DNA from: Euptelea pleiosperma
Taxonomy: Eukaryota; Streptophyta; Magnoliopsida; Ranunculales; Eupteleaceae
Length of the DNA stretch: 64,000 bases
Assembly (NCBI GenBank): GCA_035048495.1
Contig: JASUTR010000084.1
Coordinates: forward strand, 62,001-126,000
Direction: 5' to 3'
Shown here: piece after piece, positions 1 to 13,803 of the stretch
Position numbering within the stretch: position 1 is the first letter of the stretch
How the letters are laid out: each line of letters begins with the position of its first letter
Position numbers and translations under genes: made by a program
Notes under the pieces: model-generated
What the model saw: the letters and a program-made list of their open reading frames with translations, nothing else
The model's database searches: none
What the model was told of the DNA's origin: nothing

Positions 1-36
1 GACCTCGTAATTGGACTCAAACTCTTCCATTACTAT

Positions 37-65
37 TGTTGCAACACATTTGAAGTGTTGAAACA
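37..65. other. 29-nt dyad within the monomer (first of many)
   Basis: The arms TGTTGCAACAC (37-47) and GTGTTGAAACA (55-65) pair at 10 of 11 positions around a 7-nt loop. In type C the arms are TGTTTCAACAC and GTGTTGGAACA, again 10 of 11, with the mismatch at the same position. The dyad recurs once per monomer across the window. Type B weakens it (GTATTG arm). Type E replaces it with a TTCAAA/TTTGAA palindrome. It could form a hairpin or cruciform. A functional role is inference. Confidence 0.8.
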
Positions 66-3000
66 AGATTCGTGACAGTCAAAACAAGTTAGCTCCATCT
101 GTGCATCAACGTCTCAAATTGGACTCAGTTTGTGTGTTACATTCCGAAGCCTATAACTAGTGACTTTTTCGGAACCGGACCTCGTAATTGGACTCAAACT
201 CTTCCATTATTATTGTTTCAACACATTTGAAGTATTGGAACAAGTTTCGGGATAGGCGAAACAAGTTAGCTCCATCCGTGCGTCAACGTCTCAAATTGGA
301 CTCAGTTTGTGTGTTACATTTCGAAGCCTATAACTTGTGACTTTTTCGCAACCGAACCTCGTAATTAGACTCGAATTCTTCCATTACTATTGTTTCAACA
401 CATTTGAAGTGTTGGAACAAGATTCGGGACAGTCGAAACAAGTTTGCACCATCCGTGCTTGAACGTCTCAAATTAGACTCAGTTTGTCTGTTACATTCCG
501 AAGCCTATAACTTGTGGCTTTTTCGCAACCGGACCTCGTAATTAGACTCGAATTCTTCCATTACAATTGTTTCAACACAATTGAAGTGTTGGAACAAGAT
601 TTATCACTGTCGAAACAAGTTAGCTCCATCCGTGCGTTAACGTCTCAAATTGGACTCAGTTTGTATGTTACATTCCGAAGCCTATAACTTGTGACTTTTT
701 CGCAACCGAACCTCGTAATTAGACTCGAATTCTTCCATTACAATTGTTTCAAAACATTTGAAGTGTTTGAACAAGATTTATGACTGTCGAAACAAGTTAG
801 CTCCATCCGTGCGTCAACGTCTCAAATTGGATTCAGTTTGTGTGTTACATTCCGAAGCCTATAACTTGTGAATTTTTCGCAACCGGACCTCGTAATTGGA
901 CTCAAACTCTTCCATTACTATTGTTGCAACACATTTGAAGTGTTGAAACAAGATTCGTGATAGTCAAAACAAGTTAGCTCCATCCGTGCGTCAACGTCTC
1001 AAATTGGACTCAGTTTGTGTGTTACATTCCGTAGCCTATAACTTGTGACTTTTTCGCAACCGGACCTCGTAATTAGACTCGAATTCTTCCATTACAATTG
1101 TTTCAAAACATTTCAAGTGTTTGAACGAGATTTATGACTGTCGAAACAAGTTAGCTCCATCCGTGCGTCAACGTCTAAATTGGACTCAGTTTGTATGTTA
1201 CATTCCGAAGCCTATAACTTGTGACTTTTTCGCAACCGAACCTCGTAATTAGACTCGAATTCTTCCATTACTATTGTTTCAACACATTGGAATTGTTGGA
1301 ACAAGATTCGGGACAGTCGAAACAAGTTTGCTCCATCCGTGGGTGAACGTCTCAAATTGGACTCAGTTTGTGTGTTACATTCCGAAGCCTATAACTTGTG
1401 ACTTTTTCGCAACCGGACCTCGTAATTGGACTCCAACTCTTCCATTACTATCGTTGCAACACATTTGAAGTGTTGAAACAAGATTCGTGACAGTCAAAAC
1501 AAGTTATCTCCATTCGTGCGTCAACGTCTCAAATTGGACTCAGTTTGTGTGTTACATTCCGAAGCCTATAACTTGTGACTTTTTCACAACCGGATCTCGT
1601 AATTAGACTCGAATTCTTCCATTACAATTGTTTCAACACAATTGAAGTGTTGGAACAAGATTTATCACTGTCGAAACAAGTTAGCTCCATCCGTGCGTCA
1701 ACGTCTCAAATTGGACTCAGTTTGTATGTTACATTCCGAAGCCTATAACTTGTGACTTTTTCGCAACCGAACCTCGTAATTAGACTCGAATTCTTCCATT
1801 ACTATTGTTTCAACACATTTGAAGTGTTGGAACAAGATTCGGGACAGTCGAAACAAGTTAGCTCCATCCGTTCGTGAACGTCTCAAATTGGACTCAGTTT
1901 GTATGTTACATTCCGAAGCCTATAATTTGTGACTTTTTCGCAACCGGACCTCGTAATTAGACTCGAATTCTTCCATTACAATTGTTTCAAAACATTTGAA
2001 GTGTTTGAACAAGATTTATGACTGTGAAAACAAGTTAGCTCCATCCGTACGTCAACGTCTCAAATTGGACTCAGTTTGTGTGTTACATTCCGAAGCCTAT
2101 AACTTGTGAATTTTTCGCAACCGGACCTCGTAATTGGACTCAAACTCTTCCATTACTATTGTTGCAACACATTTGAAGTGTTGAAACAAGATTCGTGATA
2201 GTCAAAACAAGTTAGCTCCATCCGTGCGTCAACGTCTCAAACTGGACTCAGTTTGTGTGTTACATTCCGAAGCCTATAACTTGTGACTTTTTCGCAATCG
2301 GACCTCGTAATTGAACTCAAACTCTTCCATTATTATTGTTTCAACACATTTGAAGTATTGGAACAAGTTTCGGGATAGGCGAAACAAGTTAGCTCCATCC
2401 GTGCGTCAACGTCTCAAATTGGATTCAGTTTGTGTGTTACATTCCGAAGCCTATAACTTGTGAATTTTTCGCAACCGGACCTCGTAATTGGACTCAAACT
2501 CTTCCATTACTATTGTTGCAACACATTTGAAGTGTTGAAACAAGATTCGTGATAGTCAAAACAAGTTAGCTCCATCCGTGCGTCAACGTCTCAAATTGGA
2601 CTCAGTTTGTGTGTTACATTCCGTAGCCTATAACTTGTGACTTTTTCGCAACCGGACCTTGTAATTAGACTCGAATTCTTCCATTACAATTGTTTCAAAA
2701 CATTTGAAGTGTTTGAACAAGATTTATGACTGTCGAAACAAGTTAGCTCCATCCGTGCGTCAACGTCTCAAATTGGACTCAGTTTGTATGTTACATTCCG
2801 AAGCCTATAACTTGTTACTTTTTCGCAACCGAACCTCGTAATTAGACTCGAATTCTTCCATTACTATTGTTTCAACACATTGGAATTGTTGGAACAAGAT
2901 TCAGGACAGTCGAAACAAGTTAGCTCCATCCGTGCGTGAACGTCTCAAATTGGACTCAGTTTGTGTGTTACATTCCGAAGCCTATAACTTGTGACTTTTT

Positions 3001-6000
3001 TGCAACCGGACCTCGTAATTGGACTCAAACTCTTCCATTACTATCGTTGCAACACATTTGAAGTGTTGAAACAAGATTCGTGACAGTCAAAACAAGTTAG
3101 CTCCATCCGTGCGTCAACGTCTCAAATTGGACTCAGTTTGTGTGTTACATTCCGAAGCCTATAACTTGTGACTTTTTCCCAACCGGACCTCGTAATTAGA
3201 CTCGAATTCTTCCATTACAATTGTTTCAACACAATTGAAGTGTTGGAAGAAGATTTATCACTGTCGAAACAAGTTAGCTCCATCCGTGCGTCAACGTCTC
3301 AAATTGGACTCAGTTTGTATGTTACATTCCGAAGCCTATAACTTGTGACTTTTTCGCAACCGAACCTCGTAATTAGACTCGAATTCTTCCATTACTATTG
3401 TTTCAACACATTTGAAGTGTTGGAACAAGATTCGGGACAGTCGAAACAAGTTAGCTCCATCCGTTCGTGAACGTCTGAAATTGGACTCAGTTTGTGTGTT
3501 ACATTCCGAATCCTATAACTTGTGACTTTTTCGCAACCGGACCTCGTAATTAGACTCGAATTCTTCCATTACAATTGTTTCAAAACATTTGAAGTGTTTG
3601 AACAAGATTTATGACTGTCGAAACAAGTTAGCTCCATCCGTGCGTCAACGTCTCAAATTGGACTCAGTTTGTGTGTTACATTCCGAAGCCTATAACTTGT
3701 GAATTTTTCGCAATCGGACCTCGTAATTGAACTCAAACTCTTCCATTATTATTGTTTCAACACATTTGAAGTATTGGAACAAGTTTCGGGATAGGCGAAA
3801 CAAGTTAGCTCCATCCGTCCGTCAACGTCTCAAATTGGACTCAGTTTGTGTGTTACATTCCGAAGCTTATAACTTGTGACTTTTTCTCAACCGAACCTCG
3901 TAATTAGACTCGAATTCTTCCATTACTATTGTTTCAACACATTTCAAGTGTTGGAACAAGATTCGGGACAGTCGAAACAAGTTAGCTCCATCCGTTCGTG
4001 AACGTCTCAAATTGGACTCAGTTTGTGTGTTACATTCCGAAGCCTATAACTTGTGACTTTTTCGCAACCGGACCTCGTAATTAGACTCAAATTCTTCCAT
4101 TACAATTGTTTCAAAACATTTGAAGTCTTTGAACAAGATTTATGACTGTCGAAACAAGTTAGCTCCATCCGTGCGTCAACGTCTCAAATTGGACTTAGTT
4201 TGTATGTTACATTGCGAAGCCTATAACTTGTGACTTTTTCGCAACCGAACCTCGTAATTAGACTCGAATTCTTCCATTACTATTGTTTCAACACATTGGA
4301 ATTGTTGGAAAAAGATTCGGGACAGTCGAAACAAGTTAGCTCCATCCGTGCGTGAACGTCTCAAATTGGACTCAGTTTGTGTGTTACATTCCGAAGCCTA
4401 TAACTTGTGACTTTTTCGCAACCGGACCTCATAATTGGACTCAAACTCTTCCATTACTATCGTTGCAACACATTTGAAGTGTTGAAACAAGATTCGGGAC
4501 AGTCAAAACAAGTTAGCTCCATCCGTGCGTCAACGTCTCAAATTGGACTCAGTTTGTGTGTTACATTCCGAAGCCTATAACTTGTGACTTTTTCACAACC
4601 GGACCTCGTAATTAGACTCGAATTCTTCCATTACAATTGTTTCAACACAATTGAAGTGTTGGAACAAGATTTATCACTGTCGAAACAAGTTAGCTCCATC
4701 CGTGCGTCAACGTCTCAAATTGGACTCAGTTTGTATGTTACATTCCGAAGCCTATAACTTGTGACTTTTTCGCAACCGAACCTCGTAATTAGACTCGAAT
4801 TCTTCCCTTACTATTGTTTCAACACATTTGAAGTGTTGGAACAAGATTCGGGACAGTCGAAACAAGTTAGCTCCATCCGTTCGTGAACGTCTCAAATTGG
4901 ACTCAGTTTGTGTGTTACATTCCGAATCCTATAACTTGTGACTTTTTCGCAACCGGACCTCGTAATTAGACTCGAATTCTTCCATTACAATTGTTTCAAA
5001 ACATTTGAAGTGTTTGAACAAGATTTATGACTGTCGAAACAAGTTAGCTCCATCCGTGCGTCAACGTCTCAAATTTGACTCAGTTTGTGTGTTACATTCC
5101 GAAGCCTATAACTTGTGAATTTTTCGCAACCGGACCTCGTAATTGGACTCAAACTCTTCCATTACTATTGTTGCAACACATTTGAAGTGTTGAAACAAGA
5201 TTCGTGATAGTCAAAACAAGTTAGCTCCAACCGTGCGTCAACGTCTCAAATTGGACTCAGTTTGTGTGTTACATTCCGAAGCCTATAACTTGTGACTTTT
5301 TCGCAATCGGACCTCGTAATTGAACTCAAACTCTTCCATTATTATTGTTTCAACACATTTGAAGTATTGGAACAAGATTCGGGATAGGCGAAACAAGTTA
5401 GCTCCATCCGTGCGTCAACGTCTCAAATTGGATTCAGTTTGTGTGTTACATTCCGAAGCCTATAACTTGTGACTTTTTCGCAACCGGACCTCGTAATTGG
5501 ACTCAAACTCTTCCATTACTATTGTTGCAACACATTTGAAGTGTTGAAACAAGATTCGTGACAGTCAAAACAAGTTAGCTCCATCCGTGCGTCAACGTCT
5601 CAAATTGGACTCAGTTTGAGTGTTACATTCCGAAGCCTATAACTTGTGACTTTTTAGGAACCGGACCTCGTAATTGGACTCAAACTCTTCCATTACTATT
5701 GTTGCAACACATTTGAAGAGTTGAAACAAGATTCGTGATAGTCAAAACAAGTTAGCTCCATCCGTGCGTCAACGTCTCAAATTTGACTCAGTTTGTGTGT
5801 TACATTCCGAAGCCTATAACTTGTGACTTTTTCGCAATCGGACCTCATAATTGAACTCAAACTCTTCCATTATTATTGTTTCAACAGATTTAAAGTATTG
5901 GAACAAGATTCGGGATAGGCGAAACAAGTTAGCTCCATCCGTGCGTCAACGTCTCAAATTGGACTCAGTTTGTGTGTTACATTCCGAAGCCTATAACTTG

Positions 6001-8141
6001 TGACTTTTTCGCAACCGAACCTTGTAATTAGACTCGAATTCTTCCATTACTATTGTTTCAACACATTTGAAGTGTTGGAACAAGATTCGGGACAGTCGAA
6101 ACAAGTTTGCTCCATCCGTGCGTGAACGTCTCAAATTAGACTCAGTTTGTCTGTTACATTCCGAAGCCTATAACTTGTGGCTTTTTCGCAACCGGACCTC
6201 GTAATTAGACTCGAATTCTTCCATTACAATTGTTTCAACACAATTGAAGTGTTGGAACAAGATTTATCACTGTCGAATCAAGTTAGCTCCATCCGTGCGT
6301 CAACGTCTCAAATTGGACTCAGTTTGTATGTTACATTCCGAAGCCTATAACTTGTGACTTTTTCGCAACCGAACCTCGTAATTAGACTCGAATTCTTCCA
6401 TTACTATTGTTTCAACACATTGGAATTGTTGGAACAAGATTCGGGACAGTCGAAACAAGTTAGCTCCATCCGTGCGTGAACGTCTCAAATTGGACTCAGT
6501 TTGTGTGTTACATTCCGAAGCCTATAACTTGTGACTTTTTCGCAACCGGACCTCGTAATTAGGCTCGAATTCTTCCATTACAATTGTTTCAACACAATTG
6601 AAGTGTTGGAACAAGATTTATGACTGTCGAAACAAGTTAGCTCCATCGTGCGTGAACGTCTCAAATTGGACTCAGTTTGTGTGTTACATTCCGAAGCCTA
6701 TAACTTGTGAATTTTTCAGAACCGGACCTCATAATTGGACTCAAACTCTTCCATTATTATTGTTTCAACACATTTGAAGTATTGGAACAAGTTTCGGGAT
6801 AGGCGAAACAAGGTAGCTCCATCCGTGCGTCAACGTCTCAAATTGGACTCAGTTTGTGTGTTACATTCCGAAGCCTATAACTTGTGACTTTTTCGCAACC
6901 GAACCTCGTAATTAGACTCGAATTCTTCCATTACTATTGTTTCAACACATTTGAAGTGTTGGAACAAGATTCGGGACAGTTCGAAATAAGTTTGCTCCAT
7001 CCGTGCGTGAACGTCTCAAATTAGACTCAGTTTGTCTGTTACATTCCGAAGCCTATAACTTGTGGCTTTTTTGCAACCGGACCTCGTAATTAGGCTCGAA
7101 TTCTTCCATTACAATTGTTTCAACACAATTGAAGTGTTGGAACAAGATTTATCACTGTCGAAACAAGTTAGCTCCATCCGTGCGTCAACGTATCAAATTG
7201 GACTCAGTTTGTATGTTACATTCCGAAGCCTATAACTTGTGACTTTTTCGCAACCGAACCTCGTAATTAGACTCGAATTCTTCCATTACTATTGTTTCAA
7301 CACATTGGAATTGTTGGAAAAAGATTCGGGACAGTCGAAACAAGTTAGCTCCATCCGTGCGTGAACGTCTCAAATTGGACTCAGTTTGTGTGTTACATTC
7401 CGAAGCCCATAACTTGTGACTTTTTCGCAACCGAACCTCGTAATTAGACTCGAATTCTTCCATTACTATTGTTTCAACACATTTGAAGTGTTCGAACAAG
7501 ATTCGGGACAGTCGAAACAAGTTTGCTCCATCCGTGCGTGAACGTCTCAAATTAGACTCAGTTTGTCTGTTACATTCCGAAGCCTATAACTTGTGGCTTT
7601 TTCGCAACCGGACCTCGTAATTAGACTCGAATTCTTCCATTACAATTGTTTCAAAACATTTGAAGTGTTTGAACAAGATTTATGACTGTCGAAACAAGTT
7701 AGCTCCATCCATGCGTCAACGTCTCAAATTGGACTCAGTTTGTGTGTTACATTCCGAAGCCTATAACTTGTGAATTTTCCGTAACCGGACCTCGTAATTG
7801 GACTCAAACTCTTCCATTACTATTGTTGCAACACATTTGAAGTGTTGAAACAAGATTCGTGATAGTCAAAACAAGTTAGCTCCATCCGTGCGTCAACGTC
7901 TCAAATTGGACTCAGTTTGTGTGTTACATTCCGAAGCCTATAACTTGTGACTTTTTCGCAATCGGACCTCGTAATTGCACTCAAACTCTTCCATTATTAT
8001 TGTTTCAACACATTTGAAGTATTGGAACAAGATTCGGGATAGGCGAAACAAGTTAGCTCCATCCGTGCGTCAACGTCTCAAATTAGATTCAGTTTGTGTG
8101 TTACATTCCGAAGCCTATAACTTGTGACTTTTTCGCAACCA

Positions 8142-8861
8142 GACCTCGTAATTGGACTCAAACTCTTCCATTACTATTGTTGCAACACATTTGAAGTGTT
8201 GAAACAAGATTCGTGACAGTCAAAACAAGTTAGCTCCATCTGTGCATCAACGTCTCAAATTGGACTCAGTTTGTGTGTTACATTCCGAAGCCTATAACTA
8301 GTGACTTTTTCGGAACCGGACCTCGTAATTGGACTCAAACTCTTCCATTATTATTGTTTCAACACATTTGAAGTATTGGAACAAGTTTCGGGAGAGGCGA
8401 AACAAGTTAGCTCCATCCGTGCGTCAACGTCTCAAATTGGACTCAGTTTGTGTGTTACATTTCGAAGCCTATAACTTGTGACTTTTTCGCAACCGAACCT
8501 CGTAATTAGACTCGAATTCTTCCATTACTATTGTTTCAACACATTTGAAGTGTTGGAACAAGATTCGGGACAGTCGAAAAAAGTTTGCACCATCCGTGCT
8601 TGAACGTCTCAAATTAGACTCAGTTTGTCTGTTACATTCCGAAGCCTATAACTTGTGGCTTTTTCGCAACCGGACCTCGTAATTAGACTCGAATTCTTCC
8701 ATTACAATTGTTTCAACACAATTGAAGTGTTGGAACAAGATTTATCACTGTCGAAACAAGTTAGCTCCATCCGTGCGTTAACGTCTCAAATTGGACTCAG
8801 TTTGTATGTTACATTCCGAAGCCTATAACTTGTGACTTTTTCGCAACCGAACCTCGTAATT
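8142..8861 (+). repeat. Long-range copy of the window's first ~720 bp
   Basis: This block repeats 1-720 at a distance of about 46 monomers (8141 bp after small indels). Rare variants are shared in the same order: CTGTGCATCAACG (100; 8241), ATAACTAGTGACTTTTTCGG, TTGCACCATCCGTGCTTGAACG-like sequence (about 447; 8586) and GTGCGTTAACG (about 631; 8775). Similarity to the expected partner stops after about 720/8861, where the following monomers are of different subtype. It marks an older segmental duplication inside the array. Confidence 0.8.
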
Positions 8862-11800
8862 AGACTCGAATTCTTCCATTACTATTGTTTCAACACATTT
8901 GAAGTGTTGGAACAAGATTCGGGACAGTCGAAACAAGTTAGCTCCATCCGTTCGTGAACGTCTCAAATTGGACTCAGTTTGTGTGTTAGATTCCGAAGCC
9001 TATAACTTGTGACTTTTTCGCAACCGGACCTCGTAATTAGACTCGAATTCTTCCATTACAATTGTTTCAAAACATTTGAAGTGTTTGAACAAGATTTATG
9101 ACTGTCGAAACAAGTTAGCTCCATCCGTGCGTCAACGTCTCAAATTGGACTCAGTTTGTGTGTTACATTCCGAAGCCTATAACTTGTGACTTTTTCGCAA
9201 CCGGACCTCATAATTGGACTCAAACTCTTCCATTACTATTGTTGCAACACATTTGAAGTGTTGAAACAAGATTCGTGACAGTCAAAACAAGTTAGCTCCA
9301 TCTGTGCATCAACGTCTCAAATTGGACTCAGTTTGTGTGTTACATTCCGAAGCCTATAACTTGTGACTTTTTCGGAACCGGACCTCGTAATTGGACTCAA
9401 ACTCTTCCATTATTATTGTTTCAACACATTTGAAGTATTGGAACAAGTTTCGGGATAGGCGAAACAAGTTAGCTCCATCCGTGCGTCAACGTCTCAAATT
9501 GGATTCAGTTTGTGTGTTACATTCCGAAGCCTATAACTTGTGACTTTTTCGCAACCGGACCTCGTAATTGGACTCAAACTCTTCCATTACTATTGTTGCA
9601 ACACATTTGAAGTGTTGACACAAGATTCGTGACAGTCAAAACAAGTTAGCTCCATCTGTGCCTCAACGTCTCAAATTGGACTCAGTTTGTGTGTTACATT
9701 CCGAAGCCTATAACTTGTGACTTTTTCGGAACCGGACCTCGTAATTGGACTCAAACTCTTCCATTGTTATTGTTTCAACACATTTGAAGTATTGGAACAA
9801 GTTTCGGGATAGGCGAAACAAGTTAGCTCCATCCGTGCGTCAACGTCTCAAATTCGACTCAGTTTGTGTGTTACATTCCGAAGCCTATAACTTGTGACTT
9901 TTTCGCAACCGAACCTCGTAATTAGATTCGAATTCTTCCATTACTATTGTTTCAACACATTTGAAGTGTTGGAACAAGATTCGGGACAGTCGAAACAAGT
10001 TTCCTCCATCCGTGCGTGAACGTCTCAAATTAGACTCAGTTTGTCTGTTACATTCCGAAGCCTATAACTTGTGACTTTTTCGCAACCGAACCTCGTAATT
10101 AGACTCGAATTCTTCCATTACTATTGTTTCAACACATTTGAAGTATTGGAACAAGATTCGGGACAGTCGAAACAAGTTAGCTCCATCCGTTCGTGAACGT
10201 CTCAAATTGGACTCAGTTTGTGTGTTACATTCCGAAGCCTATAACTTGTGACTTTTTCGCAACCGGACCTCGTAATTAGACTCGAATTCTTCCATTACAA
10301 ATGTTTCAAAACATTTGAAGTGTTTGAACAAGATTTATGACTGTCGAAACAAGTTAGCTCCATCCGTGCGTCAACGTCTCAAATTGGACTCAGTTTGTGT
10401 GTTACATTCCGAAGCCTATAACTTGTGAATTTTTCGCAACCGGACCTCGTAATTGGACTCAAACTCTTCCATTACTATTGTTGCAACACATTTGAAGTGT
10501 TGAAACAAGATTCGTGATAGTCAAAACAAGTTAGCTCCAACCGTGCGTCAACGTCTCAAATTGGACTCAGTTTGTGTGTTACATTCCGAAGCCTATAACT
10601 TGTGACTTTTTCGCAATCGGACCTCGTAATTGAACTCAAACTCTTCCATTATTATTGTTTCAACACATTTGAAGTATTGGAACAAGATTCGGGATAGGCG
10701 AAACAAGTTAGCTCCATCCGTGCGTCAACGTCTCAAATTGATTCAGTTTGTGTGTTACATTCCGAAGCCTATAACTTGTGACTTTTTCGCAACCGGACCT
10801 CGTAATTGGACTCAAACTCTTCCATTACTATTGTTGCAACACATTTGAAGTGTTGAAACAAGATTCGTGACAGTCAAAACAAGTTAGCTCCATCTGTGCG
10901 TCAACGTCTCAAATTGGACTCAGTTTGTGTGTTACATTCCGAAGCCTATAACTTGTGACTTTTTCGGAACCGGACCTCGTAATTGGACTCAAACTCTTCC
11001 ATTATTATTGTTTCAACACATTTGAAGTATTGGAACAAGTTTCGGGATAGGCGAAACAAGTTAGCTCCATCCGTGCGTCAACGTCTCAAATTGGACTCAG
11101 TTTGTGTGTTACATTCCGAAGCCTATAACTTGTGACTTTTTCGCAACCGAACCTCGTAATTAGACTCGAATTCTTCCATTACTATTGTTTCAACACATTT
11201 GAAGTGTTGGAACAAGATTCGGGACAGTCGAAACAAGTTTGCTCCATCCGTGCGTGAACATCTCAAATTAGACTCAGTTTGTCTGTTACATTCCGAAGCC
11301 TATAACTTGTGGCTTTTTCGCAACCGGACCTCGTAATTCGACTCGAATTCTTCCATTACAATTGTTTCAACACAATTGAAGTGTTGCAACAAGATTTATC
11401 ACTGTCGAAACATGTTAGCTCCATCCGTGCGTCAACGTCTCCAATTGGACTCAGTTTGTATGTTACATTCCGAAGCCTATAACTTGTGACTTTTTCGCAA
11501 CCGAACCTCGTAATTAGACTCGAATTCTTCCATTACTATTGTTTCAACACATTGGAATTGTTGGAACAAGATTCGGGACAGTCGAAACAAGTTAGCTCCA
11601 TCCGTGCGTGAACGTCTCAAATTGGACTCAGTTTGTGTGTTACATTCCGAAACCTATAACTTGTGACTTTTTCGCAACCGGACCTCGTAATTGGACTCAA
11701 ACTCTTCCATTACTATCGTTGCAACACATTTGAAGTGTTGAAACAAGATTCGTGACAGTCAAAACAAGTTAGCTCCATCCGTGCGTCAACGTCTCAAATT

Positions 11801-13803
11801 GGACTCAGTTTGTGTGTTACATTCCGAACCCTATAACTTGTGACTTTTTCACAACCGGACCTCGTAATTAGACTCGAATTCTTCCATTACAATTGTTTCA
11901 ACACAATTGAAGTGTTGGAACAAGATTTATCACTGTCGAAACAAGTTAGCTCCATCCGTGCGTCAACGTCTCAAATTGGACTCAGTTTGTATGTTACATT
12001 CCGAAGCCTATAACTTGTGACTTTTTCGCAACCGAACCTCGTAATTAGACTCGAATTCTTCCATTACTATTGTTTCAACACATTTGAAGTGTTGGAACAA
12101 GATTCGGGACAGTCGAAACAAGTTAGCTCCATCCGTTCGTGAACGTCTCAAATTGGACTCAGTTTGTGTGTTACATTCCGAAGCCTATAACTTGCGAATT
12201 TTTCGCAACCGGACCTCGTAATTGGACTCAAACTCTTCCATTACTATTGTTGCAACACATTTGAAGTGTTGAAACAAGATTTGTGATAGTCAAAACAAGT
12301 TAGCTCCATCCGTGCGTCAACGTCTCAAATTTGACTCAGTTTGTGTGTTACATTCCGAAGCCTATAACTTGTGACTTTTTCGCAATCGGACCTCGTAATT
12401 GAACTCAAACTGTTCCATTATTATTGTTTCAACACATTTGATGTATTGGAACAAGATTCGGGATAGGCGAAACAAGTTAGCTCCATCCGTGCGTCAACGT
12501 CTCAAATTGGATTCAGTTTGTGTGTTACATTCCGAAGCCTATAACTTGTGACTTTTTCGCAACCGGACCTCGTAATTGGACTCACACTCTTCCATTACTA
12601 TTGTAGCAACACATTTGAAGTGTTGAAACAAGATTCGTGACAGTCAAAACAAGTTTGCTCCATCTGTCCGTCAACGTCTCAAATTGGACTCAGTTTGTGT
12701 GTTACATTCCGAAGCCTATAACTTGTGACTTTTTCGGGACTGGACCTCGTAATTGGACTCAAACTCTTCCATTATTATTGTTTCAACACATTTGAAGTAT
12801 TGGAACAAGTTTCGGGATAGGCGAAACAAGTTAGCTCCATCCGTGCGTCAACGTCTCAAATTGGACACAGTTTGTGTGTTACATTCCGAAGTTTATAACT
12901 TGGGACTTTTTCGCAACCGAACCTCGTAATTAGACTCGAATTCTTCCATTACTATTGTTTCAACACATTTGAAGTGTTGGAAGAAGATTCGGGACAGTCG
13001 AAACAAGTTTGCTCCATCCGTGCGTGAACGTCTCAAATTATACTCAGTTTGTCTGTTACATTCCGAAGCATATAACTTGTGGCTTTTTCTGAACCGGACC
13101 TCGTAATTAGACTCGAATTCTTCCATTACAATTGTTTCAACACAATTGAAGTGTTGGAACAAGATTTATCACTGTCGAAACAAGTTAGCTCCATCCGTGC
13201 GTGAACGTCTCAAATTGGACTCAGTTTGTGTGTTACATTCCGAAGCCTATAACTTGTGAGTTTTTCGCAACCGGACCTCGTAATTGGACTCAAACTCTTC
13301 CATTACTATCGTTGCAACACATTTGAAGTGTTGAAACAAGATTCGTGACAGTCAAAACAAGTTAGCTCCATCCGTGCGTCAACGTCTCAAATTGGACTCA
13401 GTTTGTGTGTTACATTCCGAAGCCTATAACTTGTGACTTTTTCACAACCGGACCTCGTAATTAGACTCGAATTCTTCCATTACAATTGTTTCAACAAAAT
13501 TGAAGTGTTGGAACAAGATTTATCACAGTCGAAACAGGTTAGCTCCATCCGTGCGTCAACGTCTCAAATTGGACTCAGTTTGTATGTTACATTCCGAAGC
13601 CTATAACTTGTGACTTTTTCGCAACCGAACCTCGTAATTAGACTAGAATTCTTCCATTACTATTGTTTCAACACATTTGAAGTGTTGGAACAAGATTCGG
13701 GACAGTCAAAACAAGTTAGCTCCATCCGTTCGTGAACGTCTCAAATTGGACTCAGTTTGTGTGTTACATTCCGAAGCCTATAACTTGTGACTTTTTCGCA
13801 ACC

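Larger units (their letters stand above)
1..13803 (+). repeat. Array region I: mixed subtypes, loose HOR
   Basis: Subtypes A-F follow each other in partly repeated order. The type F marker CATTGGAATTG falls near 1286, 2879, 4294, 6419, 7303 and 11553. The first gaps are about 9, 8 and 12 monomers, so the periodicity is irregular. Sequence divergence between equivalent monomers is higher than in region II. Open frames near 1274-1468, 7230-7550, 10630-10848 and 12893-13162 are satellite read-through, not genes. Confidence 0.85.

Noticed and set aside
423..437. CENP-B-box-like sequence in type C monomers: TTCGGGACAGTCGAA
   Set aside because: It fits the TTCG, A and CG positions of the box but lacks the following GG, and type A monomers lose the CG. 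Plants have no established CENP-B box use, so it is probably coincidence.
7230..7550. 106-codon open frame on the minus strand, and similar frames at 12893-13162, 49565-49804, 53281-53520, 57737-57937, 10630-10848 and 1274-1468
   Set aside because: 177 is divisible by three, so a chance stop-free frame continues from monomer to monomer. The translation repeats every 59 residues and the frame is broken in most other monomers, with no coding signal.
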